DNA from: Meconema thalassinum
Lineage: Eukaryota; Arthropoda; Insecta; Orthoptera; Tettigoniidae
Direction: 5' to 3'
Assembly: GCA_946902985.2 (NCBI GenBank)
Contig: OX336389.2
Span: forward strand, 787,958,979 to 788,022,978
Length of the DNA stretch: 64,000 nt
In this document: in pieces, positions 46,405 to 57,205 of the stretch
Numbering within the stretch: position 1 is the first letter of the stretch
How the letters are laid out: each line of letters opens with the position of its first letter
The notes under the pieces: model-generated
What the model was told of the DNA's origin: nothing
Seen by the model: only the letters and a program-made list of their open reading frames with translations
Databases searched by the model: none
Position numbers and translations under genes: made by a program

Positions 46405-46995
46405 CCTACAGATATAATCTGGCTCTTACATTCTGTTTCGGAATTCATGGTTCGTTAGAGTTGATTGGTAGGGCTCCCACGCACTCGTGGCTTATTCCAA
46501 AATTGGTCTTACAAGCAATTCGTAAGCCAATTCTTTGGCCTGAATACTGCAACCCTACATGTTTCTCATAACGAAGTAACGACTTTTGCCCCTTATTAGC
46601 AACGCTCTCAAGGCTGTTGAGGATGTATTATGGACGCATATCTATCTGTTCCAACGATTGATTTTTGATTTGGTCCTGGTAAGGACCGTACTTATACGAT
46701 GGTACGTAGCCAGATTGGTCGACGACATTATGATCTGTAGAACGAATGTAAGGTATCCTGTCACGTTAAAGATCCCCTTCGGAGTAAAATTCCGGTACCC
46801 TGGGGTCTCTAAATGCCAGAGTAGTTAACATTATAATTATCTGTATTTACTGTATGTTTGGGGCAGGTGACCTCGTAGTCCCCCCCCCCCCCTTAATACC
46901 TCACTAACTAACTAACTGTTACTGTATGTGGATAGCAAGCGCTTTTCGCACAGACGACCCACATAACAAATAACAAATAGTCTAGATTTGTTATG
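46405..46995. other. right flank of BEL with old repeats
   Basis: The first 35 bases continue the CR1-like fragment on the minus strand. Beyond, a segment with CGTTAAAGATCCCCTTCGG and GGTACCCTGGGGTCTC (about 46765-46815) resembles, from memory, an abundant insect interspersed repeat. A run of 13 C lies at 46880-46892. At 46957-47000 a 14-bp inverted repeat (ACCCACATAACAAA and its near complement) forms a hairpin. Confidence 0.5.
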
Positions 46996-47271
46996 CGGGT
47001 AGGCTCACGACTAAATACATCAGACCGAAACTATAATTTCCTTCCATGTTGGTGGTTCCCACGGACTCAGCGAGGGAACTCACCACTACTGCCTTTCCAG
47101 ACAGTGTCCAAGGGCTGGGAACACTTGGTCGGATTGGATACAACTGGGGAGATGTGATCAGCAATTCGCCCAATACGCACATTTCAAATTTCGTGGCAGA
47201 GTCGGGAATCGAACCCAGGACCTCCGGGGCGGCAACTAACCATGCTGACCGATACGCTACGGAGGCGATTT
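46996..47271 (-). repeat. tRNA-headed SINE, minus strand
   Basis: On the minus strand the head (from 47271) has an A-box-like TAGCGTATCGG and a B box GGTTCGATTCC (47205-47215), followed by a body with CCCAGTTGTATCCAA and CGCTGAGTCCGTGGG. The same head and body occur on the plus strand at 47357-47845, so this is a family and not a single tRNA gene. Confidence 0.8.
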
Positions 47272-47356
47272 TGGAATAAATATTGAACTATTAAGATTCT
47301 AATAATCGCGAATAATATTCACCTATGGTTTTGAACAGTATTCTGGGAAAATAAAG

Positions 47357-47845
47357 TCGGCTCCGTAGCGTAGTGGTCAGCGTGGTTAGCTGCCACTCCG
47401 GAGGTCCTGGTTCGATTCCCGGCTCTGCCATGAAATTTGAAAAGTGGTATGAGGACTGCAACGGGGTCTACTCAGCCTCAGGTGGTCCAAATGAGTAGAG
47501 GGGGTTCGATTCCCACCTCAGCCATCCTCGAAGTTGTTTTCCGTGGTTTCTCAATTCGTCTTTGGGCAAATGCCGGGACGGTATCTACTGTAAGGCCACG
47601 GCCGCCTCCTTCCCCTCTCCCTTGCCTATCCAACCTACCCTTCCAATCCCTTCCCCCATGAGGCCCCTGTTCGCTTTGCAGGTGAGGTTGCCTGGGCGAG
47701 GTCCTGATCACACCTCACCAGTTGTATCCACTTCGACCAGATGTTCCCAGCTCTAGGTCACTGCCTGAAAAGGCGGTAGGCATGAGTTCCATCGCTGAGT
47801 CCGTTGGAGCCACCACCCTGGAGGGTAAACTCGATTTAAAAAAAT
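47357..47845 (+). repeat. tRNA-headed composite SINE, plus strand
   Basis: The head has an A box TAGCGTAGTGG and a B box GGTTCGATTCC (47409-47419). A second B box (47513-47523) starts a middle part with CAGCCATCCTCGAAG and GCCGGGACGGT-like sequence, shared with the repeats at 56.1-57.2 kb. The end carries CCCAGCTCTAGG and CGCTGAGTCCGTTGG, shared with the copy at 46996-47271. The tail is A-rich. Confidence 0.85.
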
Positions 47846-48488
47846 AGGGAAAATAACCACTTAAATGAGAGAAGAAAACAACATTCCCTATCGTCCTCGC
47901 AGGTCATGTGAACGAAATTAAGTTGAGATCTTCCTGTACGAGGTAGGGAGGGTAAAATAAAATAGTTAAAAAGAATTAAAAATTTCCGCCGGGATCTTCA
48001 AAACAGCGAGCGGGCGCGATACCACTCGCACACTCTCCCGCCATACTCTAGTGCTCTTTGTTGCGCTTCTTATTAACGCGTATGGTAAAATATTAAATTG
48101 TTACAGTTAGATCTTAAATATTGATAGGAATGTATTCATTCAGTACCTGACATGTTTTCAATTTTACTTAAAGCAAGTTTTGCGTTAATAAGGCTAATGA
48201 ACTACAAATAATACCCTCAAACGACAATCCTTCGCCATGTTCTATTTCATACAACTTGGCGCATGAATTGCTAGCGTGTGATACGATTCGGTCATAAAAG
48301 CAGGTGTACTGACGAGGATGAACAGAATCATACAGGATTTTGTACCAGCCATCACAACAGCTTCCTTGCCAGCGAGTGTCGTGTGGTACGGGCCTAAAGA
48401 TATGCTAAGACTGTTTGTTAAATTTCAATAACAAAATATTTTTTTCGCTATCATTTTATCCTCCAGGATCGGCTTTTCCCACGGACTA
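47846..48488. other. intergenic DNA
   Basis: No gene or repeat that I recognise, up to the left end of the Harbinger-like element. Confidence 0.5.
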
Positions 48489-48660
48489 AAGGCCACCACA
48501 CACAGGAAGCTAGACTAAGCTAAGCTAAGCTACGCGGTGTTATGAAAAATATCGCTCTCAATGTATTTAAGTACAGTGACACACACAGGCCGCTATGCTA
48601 AGTTATACTATGCGAAGCTAATCTAAGCTAGACAGATCGCTAGGCAGGCGATTTTCTTGG
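48489..48660 (+). repeat. left terminal region of Harbinger element
   Basis: Begins AGGCCACCACACACAGGAAG after a possible TAA target site. CACACAGG-n-GCTA...CTAAGCTA motifs occur twice (near 48498 and 48584) with CTAAG units repeated in between, as in subterminal repeats of such elements. Confidence 0.5.
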
Positions 48661-48805
48661 CTGTAGCTGGCCTGGCGCATGCGCTTTTCATTTCGGAACA
48701 GTTGATCTGGCGGGCTGTCGCAGACCTTTGAGTTGTGTGCGTAGCCATGTCGTGTGAGTGTAGTGTAGTGATTCAGGTAGTACCGTACTTCGTTTTATTT
48801 ATACA

Positions 48806-51800
48806 ATGGGTGACAGGCCAAAAGAAGAACGAATAATTGAAGAGGTGAAAAGATATCCCTGCCTTTATGATACGTCATCAAATTACTACAGAGACTTGAC
48901 AAGAAAGGAAAACTGTTGGCAGGAAATAAGAACAGTTCTTCAAATTGAATGTAAGTAGACTAACCTTTTTAAATTATCTATATAAACATAATTTCATCCT
49001 TATCCTTTTCTGTAGGAGCCATGACAAAATAGGTAAATTAAAGTATAAGTTACGAAACTGTGGAACCTTGGAAATGCTGTCAGGCTGGCAGCAGCAAATA
49101 AGTTGAAAGAAAGGGACTCACCAAAGGAGACAGGAGCGGCCTCTTTCCACTTCACAGACTTTGCACGATGTAGTTATAGCTGAAAATTCAAAGAAGATAT
49201 TAATAATTTGCAAAATATTGTCAAATAACCCTTGACAAATAGAAAATGTCATAAATGGACTCTCCCGGGTATCGGCACCGAATTTTGGGTAGATTATTAG
49301 CTTGGAAATAACCTAACCCCCAAGGGAAGATGATAAAGAAAAGGAAGTGGGTTTCGGACTGGAGAAAAAGGATGGAGAAATAGGAAGAGAGTCCAAAAGA
49401 AGTTATAATTTTAACTTTAAGTATACTCAAAGGCAGCTGCCACTGCAAATCCGCTCTCCGATACCTAAAGTGGGTAGGGACCTGGGCGAAGCTAGCGGGA
49501 AACGCAGCTGGAACTTGGGCTGTTCTCGAGAAAGCTGCGTTAGTGTATTCCCTCTCAAGCATACATATGCCTACTAAGGGGAAGGGTGATGGTCTGGCAA
49601 GACAAAGAGTAACAGATTTATTGTGTATCTGTTCAAAGGAGTTTGTTTCTAAACAGGTAATTTGAAGAATGCCAATAATTTGAATCTTCTTTGATATTTT
49701 AGTTTTTGAAATCGTAGAATTCCTAAAGAGCGACCAAATGCTTCCAAGAAGGATAGGGATAAAGCAATTATACCTTTGGGAATAATTTTGGTTAGTGTAC
49801 CGATAGATGCATTAGAAATGACTAAGCTTTTACCCAGCGAGGCGCCGACTAAACGTTTAGACAATGAGAAACACTTTTTTTTTTGAAAAACCAACCATAA
49901 GTGTTGGAGAGAATCTCCACAAGCAGGAAGCTGGCGTAGCGAGCTATGCTTACCTTACTGGCCAGTTGGAATTAGCTATTAAAGCTAAGAGAGACTTTAC
50001 TAAGTTACCAACTAAGAGTTCTTGCTCAAATGCAACAAGTGGTGAAAACCCTATCAATAGATTCGTTTTTATTGAATAGGAAGAGTCAAGGAAGACAGGA
50101 TCTTGCCTAACCGTTATGTTAGAGAAATGATGATGCGAAAAACAAATATTTGATTTATTTAACAATGCAGAAGGAAGTAGTTTTTGTAACAAATATATAT
50201 ATTTGATTTCTATAAACAATTGGGGTCCCAGACCTCCAAAAACATCTAAAGCTTGCGCCAGGCAATTGATAATTCTTTTGGTTTTAAACCTTTTATTTGC
50301 TTTAAAATCTTCGCAAGATTTTGAAATGACAAAGATAAATAAATGAAAAATTTAAAGATAACTGACGTAATTAAAGTTAGACAATAAATCAAGTACAAGG
50401 TGTGTACTTTAAGGATTTATCTTAGAAATAATAACAACTTCGAAAGTAACAACAACAAAAAGCAGGAAGAATAAAACAGAAGTTTCTATAACTTCTTATA
50501 TTGATACTGAATTACTTTTAGTGATTATACATAGAAGATTATGCAAATAGGGCAGGTCACTTATTGTGAAACCTGAAGAGAAAAATCGAAAGGAAGTTTC
50601 TAGAACCCCTATGTTTAAGTAGGGATCACGAGAAAATGGGGCAAGTTTCCCTTTCGTGAAACCTAGAGATAACTCCCTTATGAGTTGTAAGAATTGGATT
50701 CCCTCATTAGAAGGGAGAAACAATATAATTTAGGGCGTGTGCTAGACACGACGTTTTACAGAAATTAATTCGTTGTACGTGGGACAAGTGGGGGAGGGCA
50801 CTTATTGAGAGTGACACCTCATTGAAAAAAGACCTAAAGTAGCAATTTTATTATTTTGGTTTGTTAGTAAGGGGTTTGGGAAAGATCAAATGGTATTGAG
50901 GAAAAGTGTTCATGGCCGTATTTATTGTATTCGGACGAGCGCGACGCGGATGAAAGGTTGAACAAACACTGTTTTTCACTATAGTCTGTTGATATAGTTG
51001 AAAAGTTCACTGTAGTAGCACAAAAAGTTGATGGCAAAGAAAGTTATTGCAATGATGGAAAATAACTAGTTACACTAGATATGCGAGAGTCTATTGCTTG
51101 AGAAACTTGTAAGTTATAGTTGAGTGCACAGAAAAATCCCAACGGAGGAAGAAAAAAATAGTTATTGATTAGCAGTTCATAAGGAAGATTCCTTAGTTTG
51201 AAAAAGTATTCCCATATGTGAGTGGAAAGTACATGACAGTATAACTGGTAGTTAGAGTGCAAGTTCTGGAAGGTTCCAGAGCAATGATAACTTGTTTAAA
51301 TTGGGTAGAGAATCCCTCGGCGGAAAGCTATATTATATAGACAGTGGGTATTTTGGAAATATCCCTCGATGTGAGATAGCATCTCAGAAAATCTTTCATG
51401 TTGAAAGTTAGACTTGATAGTTTAAGTTAGATCAAGAAGATCTCTTGAAAGCAGTTATTTTCACATGGCAACTTTCACTGTCTATAAAATCCAAATAAAA
51501 GCATTGAGCCATTAAAAAGCGATGAGAATGAGTTTAAAACCTGAAGTCGGTACTTATCTTTGCTTCATGAAGAAGGCGATGTTCCAGTTGACGGTTGATA
51601 CTAAAATTCGAACATGGCGTCGAAATTTAAAAGTTTGCCTCTAGAGTTGAGGAGGCGAGCTTTAGTGGAGCTCTAACTGACTGGGTCGACTTCCGACGTA
51701 CAAGTGAGACACGCTCAACGGAGCGCGGAGGGACCAGGGAAAGGGGAAAGAGTGGGGGTAGGAGACAAAAGGAACACATATAAGAATAGCCAACTTAACA

Positions 51801-53153
51801 GTTTAAAAAAGATCTTCATGATGAAATGGTCTTCAAAGAGTTGATAGTAGGAGTCACTAGCGCAGCCTGGAGGATGAAAAAGTAGACGAAGTTCTCTTGA
51901 TCACGGAGATGATAGCTGGCGATGGCGACGAGATCTGGTGACTAGATTGATAAGGAAGTCCTCTTGTACAGGGAAGAATTGAGGAACTTCAGAGATTCGC
52001 TGCTAGATGACGCTAGGTGGGTCATGGAAGATATATCTCTAGAACAGACTCACAGGTAACATGAGAGACATAACCAACAAGGAGAAATCAGTAGATCACT
52101 GTTGGTGTTTGAGAAAAAGGGAAGGAATTAACTATAGCAAAGAGAAGCAAAAGCTTACTCTATCTTACCGTGTATTCCAAAGAATACACCACACGCACAT
52201 TATTTACAATAACAGATGCAGTTGAAGCACTTGTGACTATATGCCATATTCTTAAATATATCACCAGTTACCAAAACGGGAAAGATAAAATAACATACTG
52301 TATATTGTTTTAGCTAAAGAACTTAAAACCCTATGGAAAAGACTGAGAGACTGTTTTAGGGAGGCATTGAAGAGACAAAAAGAGAGTAAAAGTGGACAGG
52401 AGGGGAAAATAATAAAGGATTGGAGATTCCACCAACAAATGGAATTCCTTCTGCCTTATATGTCTACAAGAAGGTGAGCTGTCATTTTAACGTAGAATGA
52501 CTAATATCTAACATATTTTTAAAATAATTAAAAATCGATTCAGTAATAAAATGAGCAACATGAATAAATGTGTTTGAAGGACGAGGACAGTTCAATATGC
52601 TCATCCTCTATAAACAGATCTCCATGCTTCTTGATGTACGTTTATTAATAGCGTAATTTTCCTTACAGCACACATTCAAACATTGATAGGCAGGAAACAT
52701 ATGAAGGGCAAGAGATAACGGCAGTCGCCATCCAGATGACTGAGAGTCCGGAATGTGATGACCAATCTCATATATCTGATTCATCATCTGTTCCATCCAC
52801 CATTACAACTGCACAATCCCCGCCACTCGAACCCCTTCGGTAAAGAAGAAAAATCTTGCCACCGAGCAGTAGTGCAGAGAGAGTCATTGATTATTTAAAC
52901 AGCGAAATAAAACTGATGCAACAGCCATTTTTTTTCAGTCAATGAGTGAGGCAACTAAGAAGTTGCCAGAACATATGCAAATACGCATAAAGCGTGAAGT
53001 ATTTAATAGTGTATCCACTGCAGAAGAGGAGTATATAGCTTTAAGAAATAATAATCTTCTTGTAATATCTTCACATAATGTCCATACTGGTCCATCCAAC
53101 CTCCAACAACAAAATGTAATTATAAATAACGAAGAAGACGGAGGCAATTAATT
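48806..53153 (+). pseudogene. MADF-BESS gene of Harbinger element, split by BEL
   Basis: Accessory DNA-binding protein that helps Harbinger transposase act in the nucleus. Exon 1 (48806-48950, ATG in CAATGGG) has IIEEVKRYPCLYD and ENCWQEI, the first half of a MADF domain. Its donor is AAT/GTAAGT. Exon 2 (52314-52473, after TTGTTTTAG) has LKTLWKRLRDCFREALKRQ and FLLPYM, the second half; phases match (1 then 2). Exon 3 starts at 52669 after CCTTACAG. It contains TAA at 52841-52843, and an 8-T run at 52928-52935 where the frame changes. Then a BESS-like segment (DYLNSEIKLM before, KKLPEHMQIRIKREVF after) reaches the stop at 53151-53153. The first intron holds 3.2 kb of BEL sequence. Confidence 0.85.
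48992..52191 (-). mobile_element. truncated older BEL copy in MADF intron
   Basis: On the minus strand, a full LTR (52191-49286, 2.9 kb, starting TGGTGTATTC) is followed by the primer-site region (49285-49261), the leader and the first ten gag codons (ATG at 49023 region, MAPTEKDKDE). The sequence then stops abruptly at about 48992. The rest of the element and the second LTR are absent. Similarity to the BEL element at 18705 is clearly lower than between that element's own LTRs, so this copy is older. Confidence 0.9.
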
Positions 53154-53984
53154 AATTAAGTGTTTAGTTTTAATTTGTAGTAGGGACGTAGTCAGAGAAG
53201 GGGAACAGGTCCGGATTCTCTCCGAAATTAAACCAAGAGGCAAACTTATCGTTTGACAATTGTGATATTATCGTATTATTCTTATTTTATTGTTAGTAGT
53301 GCCGGTATTATTACCGTTTTAAATTAATTTTGTCAGAAACCCTTATAGTATTGAATATAGTCGATAACGCAAATAATCCAATAATATCATTTTTAAATGA
53401 AGACATAGGCTATTCAAATACGGTAATATAGAAGTATCTACTCTATTGCTATTTTATATACGTATAGGCAAATTTGAATAGTTTTAGTGGGCCACAATTT
53501 TAATTAATAAAATAGCAACACCTGGACCCCCCACCTAAACAGAATCCTGGCTACGTTCCTATTGTTTAAGTTACATATACAGTATTACACAAAAATTAAT
53601 TTAGAAAGCAGTATTAAAATAATATTATTAATCTAATTTAATCCTGTAGGATCTCTTCCTATAAATATACTATACATTTTCATTAGTAGGAAAGCATGTA
53701 ATAAGAAATAAAAAAGTAAAACTTCTTCAAAATATTTTATTTGTATTAAAGTTCAAGTTTTTGAAGTGTACAACACTATATGTTTAAACTTACCGTAAGC
53801 ATCTTTCTCATGGTTAGAGCAAAACTCTAGAATTAGATTGTGTAATTATTGCTCTTATATACATTTTACCCTATACTCCATAATTTAGCAATTTCTTATT
53901 AATTAACTATATGCTTATAATTGAATGAAATTAATTTTATAAACGGCACTACAAGTGTATGTTGGTAGTTCATGAGTAGTTCAG
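53154..53984. other. AT-rich spacer between the two Harbinger genes
   Basis: The two genes converge here, so it would hold both 3' untranslated regions. No open frame of note. Confidence 0.6.
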
Positions 53985-54290
53985 TTACAAATGTTGGTCG
54001 TGATTTCGGCCTCTATGAATGTAGTCAATTTGCCATGGTACACTACCTTCATTCATGAAATAATGCATAAACTCATGTCTAACATTGAAAGCCTCTTGAG
54101 TAGCATTACAATCTTCGCGTGGAATCGGATCGAGACATGCATCATCTGTCATTATTTCCTGTTCACATTGCCCTGCTGGTGTCACTTGGATATTCTGCCG
54201 CATATAATTATGAAGAACACACGTTCTTGCTCCTTTGATTTTGGGCATACGAATCGATGTTAAGTGTTGAAGCCATGTTCTCTGTGTTGC
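53985..54290 (-). pseudogene. PIF/Harbinger transposase, last exon
   Basis: Last exon of the DDE nuclease that excises and inserts the element. It begins at 54290 after an acceptor (GTTCGTACAG). It reads TWLQHLTSIRMPKIKGART, CVLHNYMRQN and, near the end, ATQEAFNVRHEFMHYFMNEG followed by VPWQ, the usual C-terminal pattern of Harbinger transposases (VR..F..YF...G.VPWQ). This exon is 102 codons with no lesion. No upstream exon with the catalytic DDE residues was found to the right. Confidence 0.82.
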
Positions 54291-55670
54291 CTGTACGAAC
54301 TATAAATTTATGAATTGAGTAACCCAACTGAAGAGTATAAATTGATACATACGAAGCGAATTATATGATTCTATTTTATTACTAACTTTCATCATCATAG
54401 CTCTAGGATACCAAAAATTATTAATTGCTATTAAAATTGAAGATGGCCACACTGCGCCATATTCATAGTGACGACCTTTCGACTAACGCAAGTGACAGCT
54501 CGTATATGTTACTCATCTCCTGGCATGATTCGTCTTAATTACTCAATTTCATTCTGAGTTGTCGATTTTAATATTCTAATATTTCGCCAAGCCGCCATCT
54601 TGAATGCATGGAAAGTTTGTACTTTTGCCTGGACCATATAAAGCCACAGAAGCGGTCCTATCTTGTCACTAATTTTCGTAACAGTAGCTAAGCTTTGATA
54701 GTTATTTATATTTATATATTTTTAATTTCAAGATGGTGTCTGCGCATAATATTCACGCTCATATAGGCATAACGTTGGTAACAGAGGGTCCTATCTGAAT
54801 GGCAAGTACTTTAAACATGGAGTTAATGCCTCGTAAGTTATGAATAATAATGCTAACATGATACGCAAGGCGGCCATCTTTAAATTGTATGGCTGATGGC
54901 CTTCTAGTTTGGGATCAAGACGCTTCCCATACGGATGTATGTTTCTCCAAAATTTGGTAGAGATCCAATGATTAACTAGTCGTAATTTGATTTAGGCTTT
55001 GAACATTTGGGTGGTCGCCATCTTGTTTCCATTAAGATGGTGGTGATATAGACATGACACTGAGGTGCCTTCTGCATCAAATGTGGTTCAATCGGTTTCT
55101 TCTTCTGAGAATTGATAGGGGGCCAGATATACACACACACATATGGTACATACACACATGCTCACACATACAGATAGACGCACGGACATTTGGCCTGTGT
55201 AGATCTCATAAGTCAACTTTAATTTTTCACGAAATTCGAAAGCAGGCTAATGATGAAGCTTAATTAATAGATAAATAATTAATGATGATGAGAAGTGCCT
55301 GTAACCTCGTAGAACGATTACACACTGGAGCTCTATTAGTACCATGCGGTAGAGTGTGCCGCAGGACTTCCATGACAAAATGTAGGTATTCCGTGGTGCA
55401 ACGTTATCGGCCTATGGCAGAGTTGCCATGGATAATGAAACGACTTACGTACAAATCAACAGTGACTGTAATATCTCCTTTGAATAATCCAAAAGTATGG
55501 TGACATGATATCCATTAAGCATGGAAATGAAAGAGTTTGTAATCCCCTCCATAAAGGGGCAGAGTCTCACTGTGGGAGATTAGTAACCACATCGAACACT
55601 ACCACCATATGTAAGCAATTTAGACACTCATTCATGCTTCATTCATCTGGGTGTCCCTAACCCTCGCCCT
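54291..55670. other. old repeats and intergenic DNA
   Basis: AAGATGGC/GCCATCTT-type motifs recur at about 54443, 54593, 54730, 54872, 55017 and 55035, suggesting a decayed repeat. A CA-rich simple stretch lies at 55128-55175. No coding region supported. Confidence 0.45.
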
Positions 55671-55679
55671 TATAAAAGG
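55671..55679 (+). promoter_or_regulatory. TATA-box candidate
   Basis: TATAAAAGG preceded by CGCCCT. Start of transcription would fall near 55701. A 62-codon frame follows at 55821. Confidence 0.3.
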
Positions 55680-55820
55680 AGCTGCATATTGAGGATAGTG
55701 TTTGCTGGGGTGGTTATTTTCAATTTCTTTCTGCTATGCAGTGAACATCAATTACAGTACACTGGATGTGGCGTGAGGCCCAACTAATACTGGTGGACGT
55801 TATATCGATTTGTTAATACC

Positions 55821-56009
55821 ATGGTACCGACAGGCACAAATCAAATAGCAAATGTCCACCCACATAAGTGGAAAGCTCAAAATACATGGGATGTCTGTGG
55901 TTTGTTTCACACCTCTGAAAACTCTGTTTGGACACCCTACTTGGGCATTTTAACGCTCGTTGCCTCACTCACCCTAGTCAAATACTTGAATTCAACTCTC
56001 TACAAATGA
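55821..56009 (+). CDS. small open frame after the TATA candidate, unrecognised
   Basis: 62 codons with a good start context (A at -3, G at +4). The C-terminal third, VWTPYLGILTLVASLTLVKYL, is hydrophobic enough for one membrane segment. No family recognised and no splice sites checked; position about 120 bases after the predicted start site is the only reason to list it. Confidence 0.15.
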   Translation: MVPTGTNQIANVHPHKWKAQNTWDVCGLFHTSENSVWTPYLGILTLVASLTLVKYLNSTLYK

Positions 56010-56114
56010 CTCGGGCACCTTGCAAATTCAGTACATATACTCGTATACTGTTCCCTTCACACATTCCACACGTAGTTAAATTATCCATCACCAGACAACC
56101 TACCAGAAAGAGTT

Positions 56115-56335
56115 CTTGTTTCATTTAGGAGCTTGCACAACGTGACCATTTCTGCCCCGTGTACTTGAATGTGTGCAGAATTTGTCTAATAACCTGTGTC
56201 ACTGAGTTGTTTGTATAAATGTGTGTGTGTTTTTATATGATGCAAGTATTGGGATGAATGTGGGCGTGGCGTTAAGTGAGGAACCATCCCGGCATTTCCC
56301 TGGAGCAAAAATGGGAAACCACGAAAAACTACTTA
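56115..56335 (-). repeat. SINE body fragment
   Basis: Minus-strand copy of the SINE 3' half seen at 56795-57205: it shares the ATGCCGGGATGGTTCC-like part and the GGTTATTAGACAAATTC-like and GGGGC parts. The tRNA-like head is missing. Confidence 0.7.
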
Positions 56336-56339
56336 TTTA

Positions 56340-56610
56340 TTTATTTATGTCATTTGCAGTGGCGAAGTTAGGGCTCGTGGCCCTCTCTTACACTTAACCA
56401 CATAGTTATAATAAAATACACAAATACTACCATTGAATAAGACTGAGATTGCAATGGAACCCAATCTCTACTCTGTATTGTCTGAGGAAGCTGAGTTTAT
56501 CCCTTTCCAGCCCTCAACCCAGAATTAAATTTCACCAGCCCAACATTCGGAACTGAACCTCCGGGGTTACAGCCAAGAATGATAGCCACTACACCGCGAG
56601 GTGGTCAGAT
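56340..56610 (-). repeat. tRNA-like headed repeat
   Basis: On the minus strand, from about 56605: ACCTCGCGGTGTAGTGGCTA (A box) and GGTTCAGTTCC (degenerate B box), then AAATTTAATTCTGGGTTGAG. The same head and follow-on occur at 57205, so this is a truncated relative. A TTTA-rich simple stretch is at 56332-56348. Confidence 0.65.
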
Positions 56611-56794
56611 ATAGTTAATAACATCAGCTGTTACTGTTATACTTTCATTTCAAGAGCTATGGATAACTTACGTCACTGACCCCGTGACTTTGGATTTGTG
56701 TAATAATTATTAATTATTATTTAGGTCGAGGTTTGGGGTAGTGCCTGGAACTTGAAAAAATCTGTCATTCTATCATTTTTCTGGTGGGAATGGG
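56611..56794. other. short spacer
   Basis: AT-rich sequence between SINE copies; nothing recognised. Confidence 0.5.
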
Positions 56795-57205
56795 GAAGAG
56801 TTGTTGTTGATTCATTTAGAAACTTTGAGACATCGTGGTTATGTAGCCCCGTTTACTTGTGTGTGTGAGTGTGGAATTTGTCTGATAACCTATGTTATTG
56901 TGTTGGCTGTATTAGCTTGTGTAGTTGTAATTCAGTTGAGGAATGCGAAGGAGGCAGCCGTGACCTTTATTTAGGAACCATCCTGTCATTCGCCAGGAGT
57001 AGTAGTAGGGAATCCACGGAAAACCACTTCCAGGATGGCTGAGGTGGGAATCGAACCCACCTCTGCTCAGTTTTCCCTCACGAGGCCGAGTGTACCCCGT
57101 TCCAAGCCTCAGACCAAAATTAAATTTCTCGTCAGAGCCGGAAATCGATCCCGGGTCACTGCGGTGACAGTCAAGTGTGATAGCCACTACGCAACAAGGT
57201 GGTTT
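56795..57205 (-). repeat. dimeric tRNA-derived SINE, most complete copy
   Basis: Read from 57205 on the minus strand: A box GTAGTGGCTATC, degenerate first B box (57140-57151, GGATCGATTTCC), then a second B box GGTTCGATTCC (57047-57057) with CAGCCATCCTGGAAG, then the shared body and a 3' part GGTTATCAGACAAATTCC and GGGGCTACATAACCACGATG. Two B boxes suggest two tRNA-like units joined. Confidence 0.8.

Larger units (their letters stand above)
48489..54290. mobile_element. remnant PIF/Harbinger DNA transposon
   Basis: It combines the two genes typical of animal Harbinger elements: a DNA-binding accessory protein (MADF-BESS type, plus strand) and a DDE transposase (minus strand, last exon only), arranged tail to tail. 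The left end has a GGCC start after TAA (ACTAAAGGCC) and CACACA-rich terminal sequence. No matching right terminal repeat was found, so the right side with most of the transposase is lost or far diverged. Confidence 0.8.

Noticed and set aside
47357..47430. Functional tRNA gene
   Set aside because: A and B boxes are present, but the acceptor ends do not pair, and the same head recurs with a shared body, so it is a SINE head.
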